From NCBI GenBank assembly GCA_025024175.1, contig QCXZ01000003.1, positions 55,942,023-56,006,022 on the forward strand: 64,000 bases of DNA, read 5' to 3'. The notes under the pieces are model-generated. The model did not search any database and was not told where the DNA came from. It saw only the letters and a program-made list of their open reading frames with translations. Position 1 is the first letter of the stretch, and the number at the start of each line of letters is the position of its first letter. Below, piece by piece: positions 35,563-45,924 of the stretch. The stretch is from Rhyzopertha dominica (Eukaryota; Arthropoda; Insecta; Coleoptera; Bostrichidae). The translations under genes and the position numbers were made by a program.

Positions 35563-35803
35563 CTTTGTGAAATATTTACTGCGTAATTTTTGCGAGTGCC
35601 TGAGTGACAAGCTGTTATTACAAGCGTTTAAATATATTGTAGCCAGAGTTACCGACTGTGAAACACGGACAGGTATTTGTATGCCGGTGGAACAGAGTTT
35701 TACGCGTTTGTGCACCATTGTCTCTCGATGTTTGGGTTCGCAATGTATAGAAGCATTAAAAAAAGTATCAAACCTTCACAAACAGCTGTATTATAGAGTA
35801 TGA
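35563..35803 (+). CDS. Candidate terminal coding exon, unknown protein
   Basis: A pyrimidine-rich stretch ending in GTCTGCAG (to 35562) is followed by an 80-codon open frame to TGA at 35801-35803. Two AATAAA signals (35803-35808 and 35810-35815) follow at once. The frame, which is open from 35528, has no ATG near its start, consistent with an internal acceptor. Residues include LLRNFCECLSDKLLLQAFKY, ARVTDCETRTGICMPVEQSF and CLGSQCIEALKKV. It contains eight cysteines after the acceptor and balanced composition unlike nearby AT-rich frames. I recognise no family. Placement of an acceptor, stop and poly(A) signals in the right order is the only evidence. The opposite-strand frame 35518-35718 is a shadow. 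Confidence 0.3.
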
Positions 35804-35815
35804 ATAAACAATAAA

Positions 35816-36767
35816 CCTACCCAAGAACTTATATCGTTTTTATTAAACCCTGTTTGAAGTAGGTATGGCATAATAAGCTATCTAAGCAAGGAGTCATTAG
35901 ATTCTCGCATTTTCTTATATTTTCAGATTTATGTCTAAAATAAAGTACCTTTTTTAACTCGGCCTGATCAATACCAAATGTAAAAATTAAGATTGCAAAT
36001 CATTTAATTTTCTTAAAAATATAATAGATTTACCAACTCATTCTATTTGGTAAATAGTTTCATCGATGCATCAAAATTGGCAGTAAAAATGTGTGTGTGT
36101 AAAACAACATAACCTCGTTAGCTGGATCAACGGCACAAATGGCAGTTTAGATCGTTGCACCACAACTGCGACATACGATCACGGCGACAAAAACCATGCC
36201 CGGCTAACTTGACCCGATTTTTTTATGAACGGTCGTTATAAACACATAATGTCTGTTGTATTCTCGACAATGTTAAAATTCACTTTAAAAATAAATATCT
36301 AAGTTTTCAGCCCTGTTGTTAAATAAACGTGAGATTTGCTATGGCTCACAAAAAAGTCCAAACGTGTCAAGTCTGGTGAATGCATGGGGCTTTCTATTGG
36401 TTCTCGAAGTCATATCCATTTAGGTATTTGGAAAAGATTTTAAATCGTGTAAATAGTCGTTATCAAATAAAATAATTTTATACAAAGAAAATAATTATCA
36501 ATTAATAAAGCATTATTTACAAAATCAATTATATGGCCGCCATTATTGCTATTTAGGTTTTGTGTTCTAGCACAGCATTTGTGATTGTGCTTTGTATAGC
36601 AGTATTTTTTATGTAGTATTTATATCTAATTTCACATTTGTCAGATCAATAATTCCGAACGTGGTGTACATTGTTAATTAATAATATATTGTTCACCATG
36701 GATCTGAGGTTTGTGAAATGACACAGTATATGTAATACTTTCTTGTACCAGTCGGCTGGTTTTTGCT
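35816..36767. other. AT-rich spacer
   Basis: No gene or transposon motif is recognised. A less AT-rich patch at 36110-36240 lacks open frames. Confidence 0.3.
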
Positions 36768-38190
36768 TAAAAAATAATAATAATCGTCTTTATTAGAAAT
36801 GGTACACATTAGGCCAAATTTAGCCTAAGACTATTCTTACATTTAACCTACTGGTACCACGGTACAGAATATGTAAATAATACAAATAATAAGATAAATA
36901 AATCTGAGAAACACTTAAGTCAAACAACTATTGTTGATCCAGCAAAAGCTTCTTTAGGGAACGTTCAAACGACAGCAGAGAAAATTCTTTTACAGGAATT
37001 GTATAATTTTAGGCACTCAAAAGTAAAACTCCTACAAAATAATGCCGTGCTGTGATACGGCATCGTTAGGCGGTCAATTTTTCGAAATGCTTTGTTGTGG
37101 ATGTCACCGCCAAAAACCAACTTCCGACGTAAGTACGCAGGTGCACCAGTAATTATGATCCTGTGCACTAAGGCAAGCAGATTGTATTTCATTTCAGCAT
37201 CCATATTTAACCAACCGATCTCGTTTAAATGATATGTGACACGATCGTATTTACGACGATTATTGACTAGTCGACAGCATGAATTCTGAGCTTTTTGTAT
37301 TCTGCTTCTAGAGGCATGGTCTGTACAAGAATAATACAGAACATTACTGTACGAAAACACCGACAGCGCCAAACCTTCACACAGACTTATTTTAAGTTTT
37401 TTATTCAAAACATGTTTATTAGCATAAAGTAACTTCAACCATGCATAGAACTTACGTATCAGAATATTTACATGTTCTCGAAAACGCAACTTGTGGTCTA
37501 GTACTACACCACTTTGCTGAAAAACCAACTTTTTTTATTGCAATATTTAATTGTTTCCGAACGAGTAGAGTCTGACGAAAACAACATAACAACAGATTTA
37601 TCCGCATTAAGCTTTAAGCCACGTTCGCTGCAATACATAGCAATGCACCCAAGATCAGCGTTAATCTCCCAACAAGCAACAGCTGCATCAGCAAGTTTAA
37701 AACAGTGTAAAATCTGTGTGTCGTCTGCATAACCCTGTATGTAGCAGAATTTGGCAGACGAAAATAGATCGGCAGTATATACTAGAAACAATATAGGACC
37801 AAGCAACGAGCCTTGGGGTACTCCTGGTGTAACATTGCAAGTAGTTGATAGTTTGTCATTTACGTACACGTTGGGTCCTGCCAGTCAAGTAAGATTGGTA
37901 AAATGCTACGCTAGTTGGGTCAAACCCATAGTAGACCAGTTGAACGCAGATAAGATCATGACTGATTGAATCAAATGCCTTGGAAAGATCGAGTGACACG
38001 AGGACAGCTGACAATTTCTCGTCTAATGCTTTTATAACGTTATCAGTACTATTTAGGACAGATGTGCCTGCGCTGTGAAATTTGCGAAAGCCAGATTGAT
38101 TTTTGGGATAATTTTATTTTCTAACACATAGCTAATAATTTGCCTAAATACAACTGATTCGATTATCCGCACGGTGCTAAAACCCGTCGC
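36768..38190 (-). pseudogene. 5'-truncated Jockey-type LINE, RT to 3' tail
   Basis: On the minus strand, 38180-37870 contains an RT block SGFRKFHSAGTSVLNSTDNV and LVSLDLSKAFDSISHDLI (motif A). The frame 37869-37504 has VTPGVPQGSLLGPILFLVYT and GYADDTQILHC (motif C intact), then GLKLNADKSVVMLF. A frameshift near 37515 leads into 37528-36965: GVVLDHKLRFREHVNILIRK, then the C-terminal region with IQKAQNSCCRLVNNRRKYDR. An AATAAA signal (inverse at 36789-36794) and an (ATT)n tail near 36772-36785 close the element. The 5' end is truncated within the RT domain. It is among the younger LINE copies here, with one main frameshift visible. Confidence 0.9.
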
Positions 38191-39583
38191 GGTACGTGAC
38201 GTCAGAGCCCCTTTTTAAGGCGTGACTTTATTTTAAATCTATGTTTTGATCTTACTTGAAGATTGATATATATTTTCTTTCAGGATATATCCCCGAATTG
38301 GATGCTCTTTCGAGCTAGCCAGTTTCTGAAAATTGTATAATTTCTCCTTAGCCAAACTGCAGCGCTAAAACAGGATCGGTGCTTCATCCTGTAGGAAACA
38401 AATACCCCACCACCAAGTAAACTCATCATACGACTACGTTCGTGATGACACTCAATTTAAACAATTAGAATAATGTTTCAATTTGGTATTTCTAATACTT
38501 TTTTTTAATTTAATCCTAATTCGAAATATTTTCCCTTCTCTGTTCTTTGATAAAAATAACTGAATAATATCATCAAAAATAAGAAAAAAAAACCCATCAA
38601 AATGGTGCCATTGTATCTACATCAATCTGTCAAAAAGAAAGGGTTGTAATTAAAAAATACGCTGACGTCATACCTTACTATAAGCTACAACAGACGTATG
38701 ACAATCAAATCCACCTTAGTGTACATCGAAAACAGAAGGCATTGCAACGCTCAGGGCTTTCAATTTCCTATACGATCTCTAAAGTGTTTAGCAATTTCGT
38801 ACCTGCCACCTGTCAAGGTGATGGAAGCCTCGTCTAGCCTAAGGCACCATCTACACTTGACAGTGAATCTACGCCACATTTTCCACATTACTAACCGAAT
38901 GAATCAGTGAGTTTTATCGACAGTTGCTAGAGGATGGTCACAACACATTGCCAAGTCTAACTGTTTTCCTTAGGTTGCCTTATGGGAACGCGTATAAGTA
39001 AATGCATATTTTTTTAAAGGTGTTACACATTACTGCATTGTGAAACAGCTCTTTGGCGATAATACAAGATGTTCTATACTCAGAAAAAATGCAATGAAGA
39101 GCCGTACATGCATGGTCAAATTGTAAAATAATGAAATATACAATAGTACATCAGTATACATACTACTATACATTAAATATATGAAATTCCGGCTGCTCAA
39201 AATCTCGTTTTAACTTAGTTATTTTTCTGTTAAGTTGGTAGCGCTGATAGTGGCATTTTGTATTTAAATGTAATGCAATATTGACAGCTCGACCCTGACA
39301 CCTGACAAACGTCAAAACCTGTTATTGTAACGAACAGAATAAAGCCATGGTTACCAAAAACATTTCGATAATAATATTATACTTCATTACTAAAGTGTCT
39401 GCGAATCATAGTCCGATTACAATTATCAAAATTTGAAGTTGAAAAATATTATCAATTTAAAAATCAATACCAATATAAGAACAAAGTACGAAATAAATTC
39501 GGTTAGGTGATTAACGATACTCTTCTTAATACTACACTGGGATTTATAAATACTGACAACACTGGAGTGCGGCCAATGTTGTA
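38191..39583. other. Unassigned, with two TGACGTCA palindromes
   Basis: CRE palindromes lie at 38197-38204 and 38663-38670. A 70-codon frame (38698-38910) follows the second but lacks a known motif. No transposon ends were identified. Confidence 0.25.
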
Positions 39584-39775
39584 ATGTCGTCTGAAGTCGC
39601 TTTCACTAATGTTGCTTTTATGGGGACAATTTATCTCCTCTCTGATTTACATAACAACGGTATGTTTGTGGCATGTGGGATGACATTCGGTTTTCAAAAC
39701 CCGTATTTGTCGTTCGGACCATGTAATAATTTTGCTAATGGACAGCTTTATGTCGCCAGATCTAGATTTTAAACA
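39584..39775 (+). pseudogene. Helitron/Pif1-type helicase end fragment (tentative)
   Basis: The last residues read PCNNFANGQLYVARSRF before TAA. Helitron-encoded Pif1-type helicases have, near motif VI, the sequence PCFSHGQLYVA-SRV, so NGQLYVARSR fits closely. The preceding region (GMTFGFQNPYLSFG) could correspond to the V-LDLR-- region. Upstream helicase motifs are not visible. Only about 15 residues carry the signal. Confidence 0.4.
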
Positions 39776-40457
39776 CAGTTGTTGAAGGGAGTCTGCTATA
39801 CACGAAAAATCCCTGACGATTTTTATGCAAAATTAACTGCTTGGGCCAGGCGGTAGCTCCATATATGTTTTGCATCTTGTATCTCCAAACAAGCCGATAC
39901 TTGTTATGCAATGTGGTTGAAAAAAAGAGACCGTAAAAGATTCACACAAGGAAATTAAACATTATATTCTATGAGATAATTTTAAAATACATGGTATGAT
40001 GAACAGTTTAATTATTACATCATTGCTTTATATACTGTGGTGTATAGGTCAACCGCACTCACTGTGGAAATTGTGAAGCCGGGTCACAACATATGAAAAA
40101 GTAACTATATATAAATATTTAATAAACGATCAAATGCAAAATACAAGATAGTACGGTAAACAGATTGATAGCATTCGGTAACGATATTTCATTAGCAATG
40201 CAATGGTTTTTATTTGGCTGCTGGCGCAAAACAAGTATACTCTACTTTCTTACTTCTAACTTCAAGAAGATTACAACGAGCGCATTTTGTAAGGTTTTAT
40301 GGTGTATAGAAAACATTGAATTTTTATTTCTTTATGGCCCGGAAGCTTACTAAACATTTCTCTGACACAAATAACGAATACCAATAACGCCAAAATATTA
40401 ATGAGCTAAATCCTATACCTAACAACGCCCAATCTAATATATAATCTATATATAATA
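39776..40457. other. Spacer before the mariner element
   Basis: No motif is recognised. The frame 40165-40353 is AT-driven. Confidence 0.3.
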
Positions 40458-41375
40458 CGAGGCATGTTTTTTAAGTAAGTACCGTTTTGGAATTAAAAAA
40501 AAGACGTGCAAAGATATCGCAATAATTTTATCCTACATGAAAGCCTGTACCTTAATCTACTTTTCTACATAATTTCCGTGAATATTGAGGCACTTGTCAT
40601 AACGTGGCACCAGTTTTTGAATACCCTCCTCATAAAATTCTGCCGCCTGACTTGTTAACCACTGTATCACAAATGTTTCGACTTCGTTATCGTCTTGAAG
40701 ACGCTGACCACCCAGGTGTTTCTTCAAGTGCAGGAACAAATGGTAGTCTTCACCTTCATTGTGGTACCGCTCAAGGAAAGTCAATGCACTGCCTAAACGT
40801 TGGGTTTTGTGCAAATCCGTCAACATTTTCGGAACCCAACGTGAACACAATTTCCGGTAATTCAAGTTCTCGGTCACAATGCGATACAAAACACTACGAG
40901 AACATTGAGGAAAGCAGTCACACAATGATGAAATTGTAAAGCGTCTGTTTTCTCTCACCTTTTCGTTCACTTTCTGCACCAAATCTTCATTAACGACCGA
41001 AGGACGCCCACTCCGTTCTTCATCATGCACATTTGTGCGGCCATCTTTAAATGCTCTCACCCATTTCCTTACCATTCCATCACTCATAATGTTTTGTCCG
41101 TAAACTTCACAGATCTCACGATGAATATCGATCGGTTTTACGCCTTTAGCACTAAGAAATTGTATAACAGCCCGTACTTCACAATCGGCGGGACTCACGA
41201 TTGTCGGAGGCATCTTAAACACTCAGTAAACAACGTATACAATGAAGAATCAAACTGTAATGGCGTCAGTGCGTAGACAAGAGATGTAGGTAACCAGCGC
41301 GCATGCGCGGAACGCCGATCGTAGCGCTGCGGCGGCGGAATCGCAAAACGGTACTTACTTAAAAAACATGCCTCG
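40458..41375 (-). mobile_element. Core-deleted mariner with perfect 32-bp inverted ends
   Basis: CGAGGCATGTTTTTTAAG starts the left end and continues through 40489. Its exact inverse occupies 41344-41375, so all 32 bases match. TA dinucleotides flank both ends (40456-40457 and 41376-41377), as required for mariner insertion. The only coding frame is the 221-codon minus-strand transposase derivative. Perfect ends and an unbroken frame in a window where every other transposon is decayed indicate a recent insertion. At 918 bp it is about 400 bp shorter than a typical 1.3-kb mariner. Confidence 0.95.
40557..41222 (-). CDS. Mariner transposase lacking the catalytic core, frame intact
   Basis: This 221-residue frame starts at ATG 41222 and carries the bipartite mariner DNA-binding region. 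Residues about 10-60 include RAVIQFLSAKGVKPIDIHRE and MVRKWVRAFKDGRTNVHDEE (first HTH). GRPS follows at 72-75, and residues 80-125 include VRENRRFTISSLCDCF and SRSVLYRIVTENL (second HTH). WVPKML at 129-134 is the linker. At residues 157-160 the sequence jumps from LERYHNEGED, which should lead to the first catalytic Asp (TGDET), to YHLFLHLKKHLGGQRLQDDN, which follows the third. The native C-terminus follows (LVPRYDKCLNIHGNYVEK). The deletion removes all DD34D residues, about 130 codons, in frame. The protein could still bind the ends but cannot cut. Normal length is near 345-350. Confidence 0.9.
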   Translation of the reverse strand: MFKMPPTIVSPADCEVRAVIQFLSAKGVKPIDIHREICEVYGQNIMSDGMVRKWVRAFKDGRTNVHDEERSGRPSVVNEDLVQKVNEKVRENRRFTISSLCDCFPQCSRSVLYRIVTENLNYRKLCSRWVPKMLTDLHKTQRLGSALTFLERYHNEGEDYHLFLHLKKHLGGQRLQDDNEVETFVIQWLTSQAAEFYEEGIQKLVPRYDKCLNIHGNYVEK

Positions 41376-41377
41376 TA

Positions 41378-41859
41378 TATACCATTCTATGTGACATATA
41401 AGTCATGGTTACGTGATCCTAACAATAAAACATCAAAAATTCTCGGTTTGAAGTATAATGACAACGAGAAAAATGCAAGCTTACCGTCTAATGCACACGA
41501 TGTCTTAGACGTTCACGTGAACTTACCTGTAATAAAAACAATACATATTAGCATATGTGGATAAAGAGATGCTTGGCTTGTAACTACGTGATCGAACAGA
41601 GTTTATGTAAAAATCGACAAGTTCGAATTTTTATCGCACATATCCAGATATACAGTTACAGTTCGTCAAAGATATCTGTGCGGATGAGACTCAGAGGAGG
41701 ATGCGCCAATTAGGTATTTGCCATGTATTTATATTTTATTAAATTGCATAATTAATAGGTAGCATCTAATCCACAAAACAACTGTGACAGCTTATAAATT
41801 CGAAAAAAATGGATCGTAAGATGTATTTTTAATATTAAAAATGCAAATATTTAAAGGGA
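41378..41859. other. Spacer, no gene
   Basis: No motif is recognised. Composition is moderately AT-rich. Confidence 0.3.
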
Positions 41860-41879
41860 CCGCCCAAACGCGAACATAT

Positions 41880-42780
41880 CGGCCGTGACGTCAGGTCTCT
41901 TGTAAATGGCCGCTTGTTTACATCTGGGGTCCGCGCGTCACGCGTCAGCCTCAGCCCGTCAATTTATCAGTTTGTTGTTTGGGTTTATTTTGTGACAAGC
42001 GAATTAAAATACGCCAAGAAAAAGTGACATTGAAGGCATGTTCATTGTTATGGAATTTGTGCACAGCGACGAGCGGTTGAACGCGGCGGAGATGAGGAAC
42101 ATAAAAGCAACAGCCATAAGTGAACTTTTTATCAAATTTACGTAGTTGATAATTTGATCACAGTGGATTGTTGGAAACATACTATTTGTAAACATAAAAA
42201 TGTAAGAATAAAAAATGTACCCTAAACTTGACATTTATTTTAGAGATCAGAATAAATATAATAAATGCATTTATTTTTGGGGCTCTTGCGGCTCGTTTTC
42301 GGTCTGGCTAACAGTCGAATATATGGGGAAGAACGTCGTTCGTTATTATAACATTTCCCTCTATAACGCATACAAATTTTCATTTCCTCTTCAAGCTATA
42401 ACAAAATGGAAACTGAAAAAGAATAAGAAAACTTACAGTAAGGATTAAGATGATCTTCATAACAGAAAAATAAATTTTGCGATGTCGGCATATCACGTCT
42501 AGGGGCTTTAACTCTTTCACACGTTGATAATCTCGAAGAATGGTTGCAAAAATTTTGTTAGCTGTACTGACTGAAGTACTTTTATAACCATGTACAAAAC
42601 AACACTTGTATTGTTTTCCATACATAATAGATGCTTGTAAAACTACACAAATCACTTTTTGGTGCGATCTCTTACACCAACCTTTCAATAAACACCACAC
42701 AAAAGCTTTTCAAATACAAGACTGATACTGCACCATTAAACAGCACGGTCCTCGGTAATGTTTACATGACACTAGACGTC
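41880..42780 (-). mobile_element. Possible P-like element between inverted CGTGACGTC motifs
   Basis: CCGTGACGTCAGG lies at 41883-41895, followed by TTGTAAATGG. The inverse of CTCGTGACGTCTAG lies near 42772-42785, followed inward by the inverse of CATGTAAACATTACC. The two ends share CGTGACGTC and a TGTAAA block at similar spacing, in inverse orientation. Between them is a THAP-like fragment. I infer a roughly 0.9-kb remnant of a THAP-encoding transposon, but could not define a target duplication. Confidence 0.3.
42380..42700 (-). pseudogene. THAP-like domain fragment
   Basis: The minus frame (107 codons) includes YKCCFVHGYKSTSVSTANKI followed by FATILRDYQRVKEL. The order CCF--GCKST---T--KIF--IP-D--RRKEW is that of THAP zinc fingers in insect P-element-like proteins. 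The second zinc-binding Cys reads Tyr (HGY), and the Trp and the C-x2-H end are not seen. The last third of the frame is hydrophobic and AT-driven. It is more likely a decayed transposon fragment than a host gene. Confidence 0.35.
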
Positions 42781-42789
42781 ACGAGTTGA

Positions 42790-43215
42790 ATAACCTTGGA
42801 TAGAAGCGTTTTGGCGGTGACTCCTAAGATTCGAATTTCATACCCGAAATTCTATACCTACCAATATTTCTTTTTGTTTTTTTTTAATATGGCGTACGAT
42901 ATATATGCACTTCAAGATTCATTTTATGTAATTTTCATAAAAAGTTATAATACCCAATTAGAAAGCGAGAACGCAGTTGGAAAAAAAGCATAGCTTAAGC
43001 GCTCCACCGCACAGTGGATTACAGAACCATGATAGTAGTTTCGTAGTACTTTTGTTTGTAGTTGTATTTTCTGGAGCTATTTGTAAATATTAGAAGTATA
43101 AAATTCTCATTGTGCTTACTTCAAATTAACATTCACTGTTCGGAAAGTATAAGAGATTTACAAAATTTGTCTTTAAATTACATCAAAATATTTACTAAAT
43201 ATGTTTTAATCTAAA
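42790..43215. other. Spacer, no gene
   Basis: Nothing recognisable. The frame at 42796-42993 is Phe- and Tyr-rich and AT-driven. Confidence 0.3.
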
Positions 43216-43219
43216 ACCG

Positions 43220-43870
43220 CACAAACAATGATTAATCTTCTTAACTACTAGATCATATCTTCCTTGCGCCAACTCATGTTTATCCCTATGCATTATGATA
43301 TGGAGCATCAGTTACTAAAACACTCCTAGGTGTCAAATTTTCAATTAGTTTCTCTTTTATCCATTTCTTATGATTTTCGAAATTCACTTCATTGTGGTAA
43401 TCATCTTACTTTATGATATACATAACGATTGTGTGTTTGGTACAAATCCGTTTTCGTTATTTGCATTTACAATTATCGTTGTCGCTAACAGTTCGAAAGA
43501 GGTTGGCTTAATCTTTCATTTGTATTATCAGTCCAGGATTTGCAGTGCTCATGGGACAACGAAATGTAAGTTTCACCCATGTAAAGTATTAAGGAGTTTT
43601 CTTGGCTATAGTGTTNAATACTACATACATTGAATACCGGATCTTTAAGTAAGAATTTTACGGTTTGCATTTGTCTTCACCCATCGAAAGGACTCCCTCA
43701 TCAGCCTTTGTAATTATTATTGCCCACAAACTTTTTAAAAATTCGCCTCAGGGATGGTATTTTTCCCCATTGTGTAAACATTTATTATAAAACGGCGTAG
43801 AACCCCCATGTCTAAGTCATCCACGTAGTCTTCCCTCTGTAATCTGAAGTTGAAAAGCTTTCTAGCTCTC
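43220..43870 (-). pseudogene. DDE transposase relic, two catalytic motifs recognisable
   Basis: Minus-strand frames in order: DDLDMGVLRRFIINVYTMGK followed by NTIPEANF (HTH region); RESFRWVKTNANRKILT (matching GF-W-KT-SNRK-L-E); SLILYMGETYISLSHEHCKS followed by WTDNTNERLSQPLS (matching YLDETYV--SH---K-W-D-T--GL--P); and DDYHNEVNFENHKKWIKEKL then PRSVLVTDAPYHNA (matching D-HDEMN---F-KWL---L, SVLVIDNAPYHN). The first catalytic aspartate reads Gly (YMGET) and the second motif has lost one residue. This is a DDE transposase of a family common in hemipteran and beetle genomes. Multiple frame breaks and stops show it is dead. One N lies at 43616. Confidence 0.8.
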
Positions 43871-44399
43871 ATCTTCAATAATTGCTATTATTTTTTAAAT
43901 AAAATTTTGGATGGTTCGCAAAGTAACATCTATTGCAAGTGCAGCAAGTTCTTAAACCTTTAGTGAGCTGCTTCATTTCAGCTTCTCAGCGTTTACTATT
44001 TCACTAGAACAGGAATGAGCAGGTGAACAAGAATGGCTCTACTCAAGAAACTCACGAATTGCAATGGGTAACCGTCAATGACTATGCCCGGTGTGATCGT
44101 TAAACGAAGCGGTGTCTGCTCCTGCTCCAATATGTGTCGAAAACAATCTTTTTAAGCGGAATGAGTTTATTATGGGGTTATTACACCCGCTCATATTCCA
44201 TGCAAATAGGTACCGAACTGCTGCTATACTGAACCTGGCAGTTTGAGAGTGGATCCCTGCAACATTTGATTGTAGCTTTATTAATGGTGCAAATAAGCTT
44301 GCCGTACAAACTGCGTTCCAGATTTTAATTCTGCACTTAATTACGCCGACTTTTCTTAAAATAAAAGTTAATGCAATACCTAGTCTTTTAACGTCAAAT
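43871..44399. other. Spacer, possibly more of the DDE element
   Basis: May include the N-terminal part or the end of the DDE transposase element, but no motif or inverted end is convincing. Confidence 0.25.
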
Positions 44400-44800
44400 T
44401 TATCTGAAACTGTAGTCCGATCAAATTAGCCCCAAATAGCAGTGAATCCACAAAAATTGGCATGAATGTTCGGAACACCAATATAAATGAATACTGAAAA
44501 GTCTCCATCGATTGCGTAAGTGAAAACAATCTTTTTCGAGGTCAAAGGTCTCAACGGGTTTTTCACGTTTTCCAGCAAAATGGTAAGTTTTATCATAAAA
44601 TTAGGTTAGACAAAAATTATAGATCAAATAATTCTGAGATATAACGGTTCTAAAAGCTGTAATCTTCATAATACGTATGTTTGAATAACAGGATTTAGTT
44701 CAATGTCCTGATGTTTTTAAAAAAAGTAACTCAACTCCACAAGAAGTTATCAACAACGGAATTCGCTTCCTTCTTTCAACGTACGGAGCTCCTAAAAAAA

Positions 44801-45097
44801 CTACCTGCTTAGATAAGTTTCGATAAGCATGTTTTGGTAAAAATACTCGTAATAAAAAACGAATGCAATTAGCTTGTCTTCTTCCAAACTCTGCTCCTGC
44901 TTATCAACATCTTTTTCGGGTATATTATCAAGTTCAAGTGTGGCTTGGTTATCAACTTGATCCAAAAGTCTGGGGTTGGAAGCTGATCGACAAAACTCCC
45001 CAACACAATTTTTTGCAACTGTAAAAAGGGATGTAGTGCTAAATGCGGCTGCGAAAAAGTTGCATTGTTTTGTTCTCTTGAATGTACTAATTGTCAA
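44801..45097 (-). other. Open frame inside the foldback element
   Basis: A 98-codon minus frame without a true ATG at its start has a charged middle (LDQVDNQATLELDNIPEKDV then DKQEQSLEEDK) that does not look like a by-product of AT bias. It may be a remnant of the element's own protein or of captured host sequence. I recognise no domain. Confidence 0.25.
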
Positions 45098-45202
45098 GGC
45101 TAGTCGTGCTCCAATGTTGAATCACTAACAGAAGAGGATTCAATGATACCAACGATGAGACATGTGATGAACCGCTATTGAGGCAATTTACTTGCACCCA
45201 GC

Positions 45203-45256
45203 AAGAAGAATAAGAAGAATAAGGAGGAAAAGAACAAGAAGAATAGGAAGCAAAAG
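45203..45256. repeat. Purine-rich AAGAAT-type repeat
   Basis: Imperfect tandem AAGAAT and AGGAA units form an almost pure purine stretch of about 50 bp inside the foldback element. Confidence 0.8.
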
Positions 45257-45709
45257 TATTATACAATTACAAATCTGACGAAAAATTTTCCCCAGTTTTT
45301 TTACACTACCTCACAGGTGGCGTGGATAGGTGTAGAAACGGTAGCTCTTAGGAAAAGTATCGAGACATTTTTATAGATAATTATATGGTCTACAATTTTT
45401 GTCTAACCTAATTTTATGATAAAACGCCGTTTTGCTAAAAAACGCGCAAAATCCAATTTTGAGACCTTTGCTCTTGAATATTTTTTTTCCATTTACGGGA
45501 TCGATGGGGACTTTTTAGCATTCATTTATAATGGTGTTCCGAACATTGATACCAATTTTTGGCTCGATGCGAGTTTTTTGTACCCTTGCATGTCTAAATT
45601 GACCAGACTAGCTGGTATTTCTGGATAAAAAGGTCTACACCCATCCTCGGACGCTGTATGGTATGTACATGGTATACCAATTTCGAATTTAGTCACCGAG
45701 CAGATCATG

Positions 45710-45924
45710 TACCTTCGGTTGCAAAATTAATGAAACGGTTAGTTGTTCTAAATCGCTTTCAACAAATTGACTGCGGCATTATTTTTGACAAAAATGTGTA
45801 ATAATAGTCTTGCAGGAAAGACGATCTAGTACAAAAAAAAAGCAATATTTGTTAAGTTTGTAATAATTTTCAGCCCGATATTAAAATGCAGGCGCGGCAT
45901 AAATTTTGCAACCGATTGTACCTA
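45710..45924. mobile_element. Small MITE, about 215 bp
   Basis: GTACCTTCGGTTGCAAAATT at the left (45710-45729) has its near-perfect inverse AAATTTTGCAACCGATTGTA with CC at the right (45904-45925). No coding capacity lies between them. The ends resemble the GGTTGCAAAATT ends of small insect MITEs. Target duplication uncertain. Confidence 0.55.

Larger units (their letters stand above)
44400..45611. mobile_element. 1.2-kb foldback element with arms of about 230 bp
   Basis: 44400-44632 is matched inversely by 45380-45611. Paired landmarks are GAATGTTCGGAACACCA at 44467-44482 with its inverse GGTGTTCCGAACATTGAT at 45533-45550, and ATCATAAAATTAGGTTAGAC at 44592-44611 with its inverse at 45401-45420. 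The arms share long exact stretches with point differences. The interior of about 750 bp holds an open minus frame (44801-45097) and a purine-rich tract. The family is unknown to me. Confidence 0.8.

Noticed and set aside
37514..37969. Two plus-strand frames of 72 codons each
   Set aside because: Shadows of the minus-strand LINE RT.
40604..40939. 111-codon plus frame
   Set aside because: Shadow of the mariner transposase frame on the minus strand.
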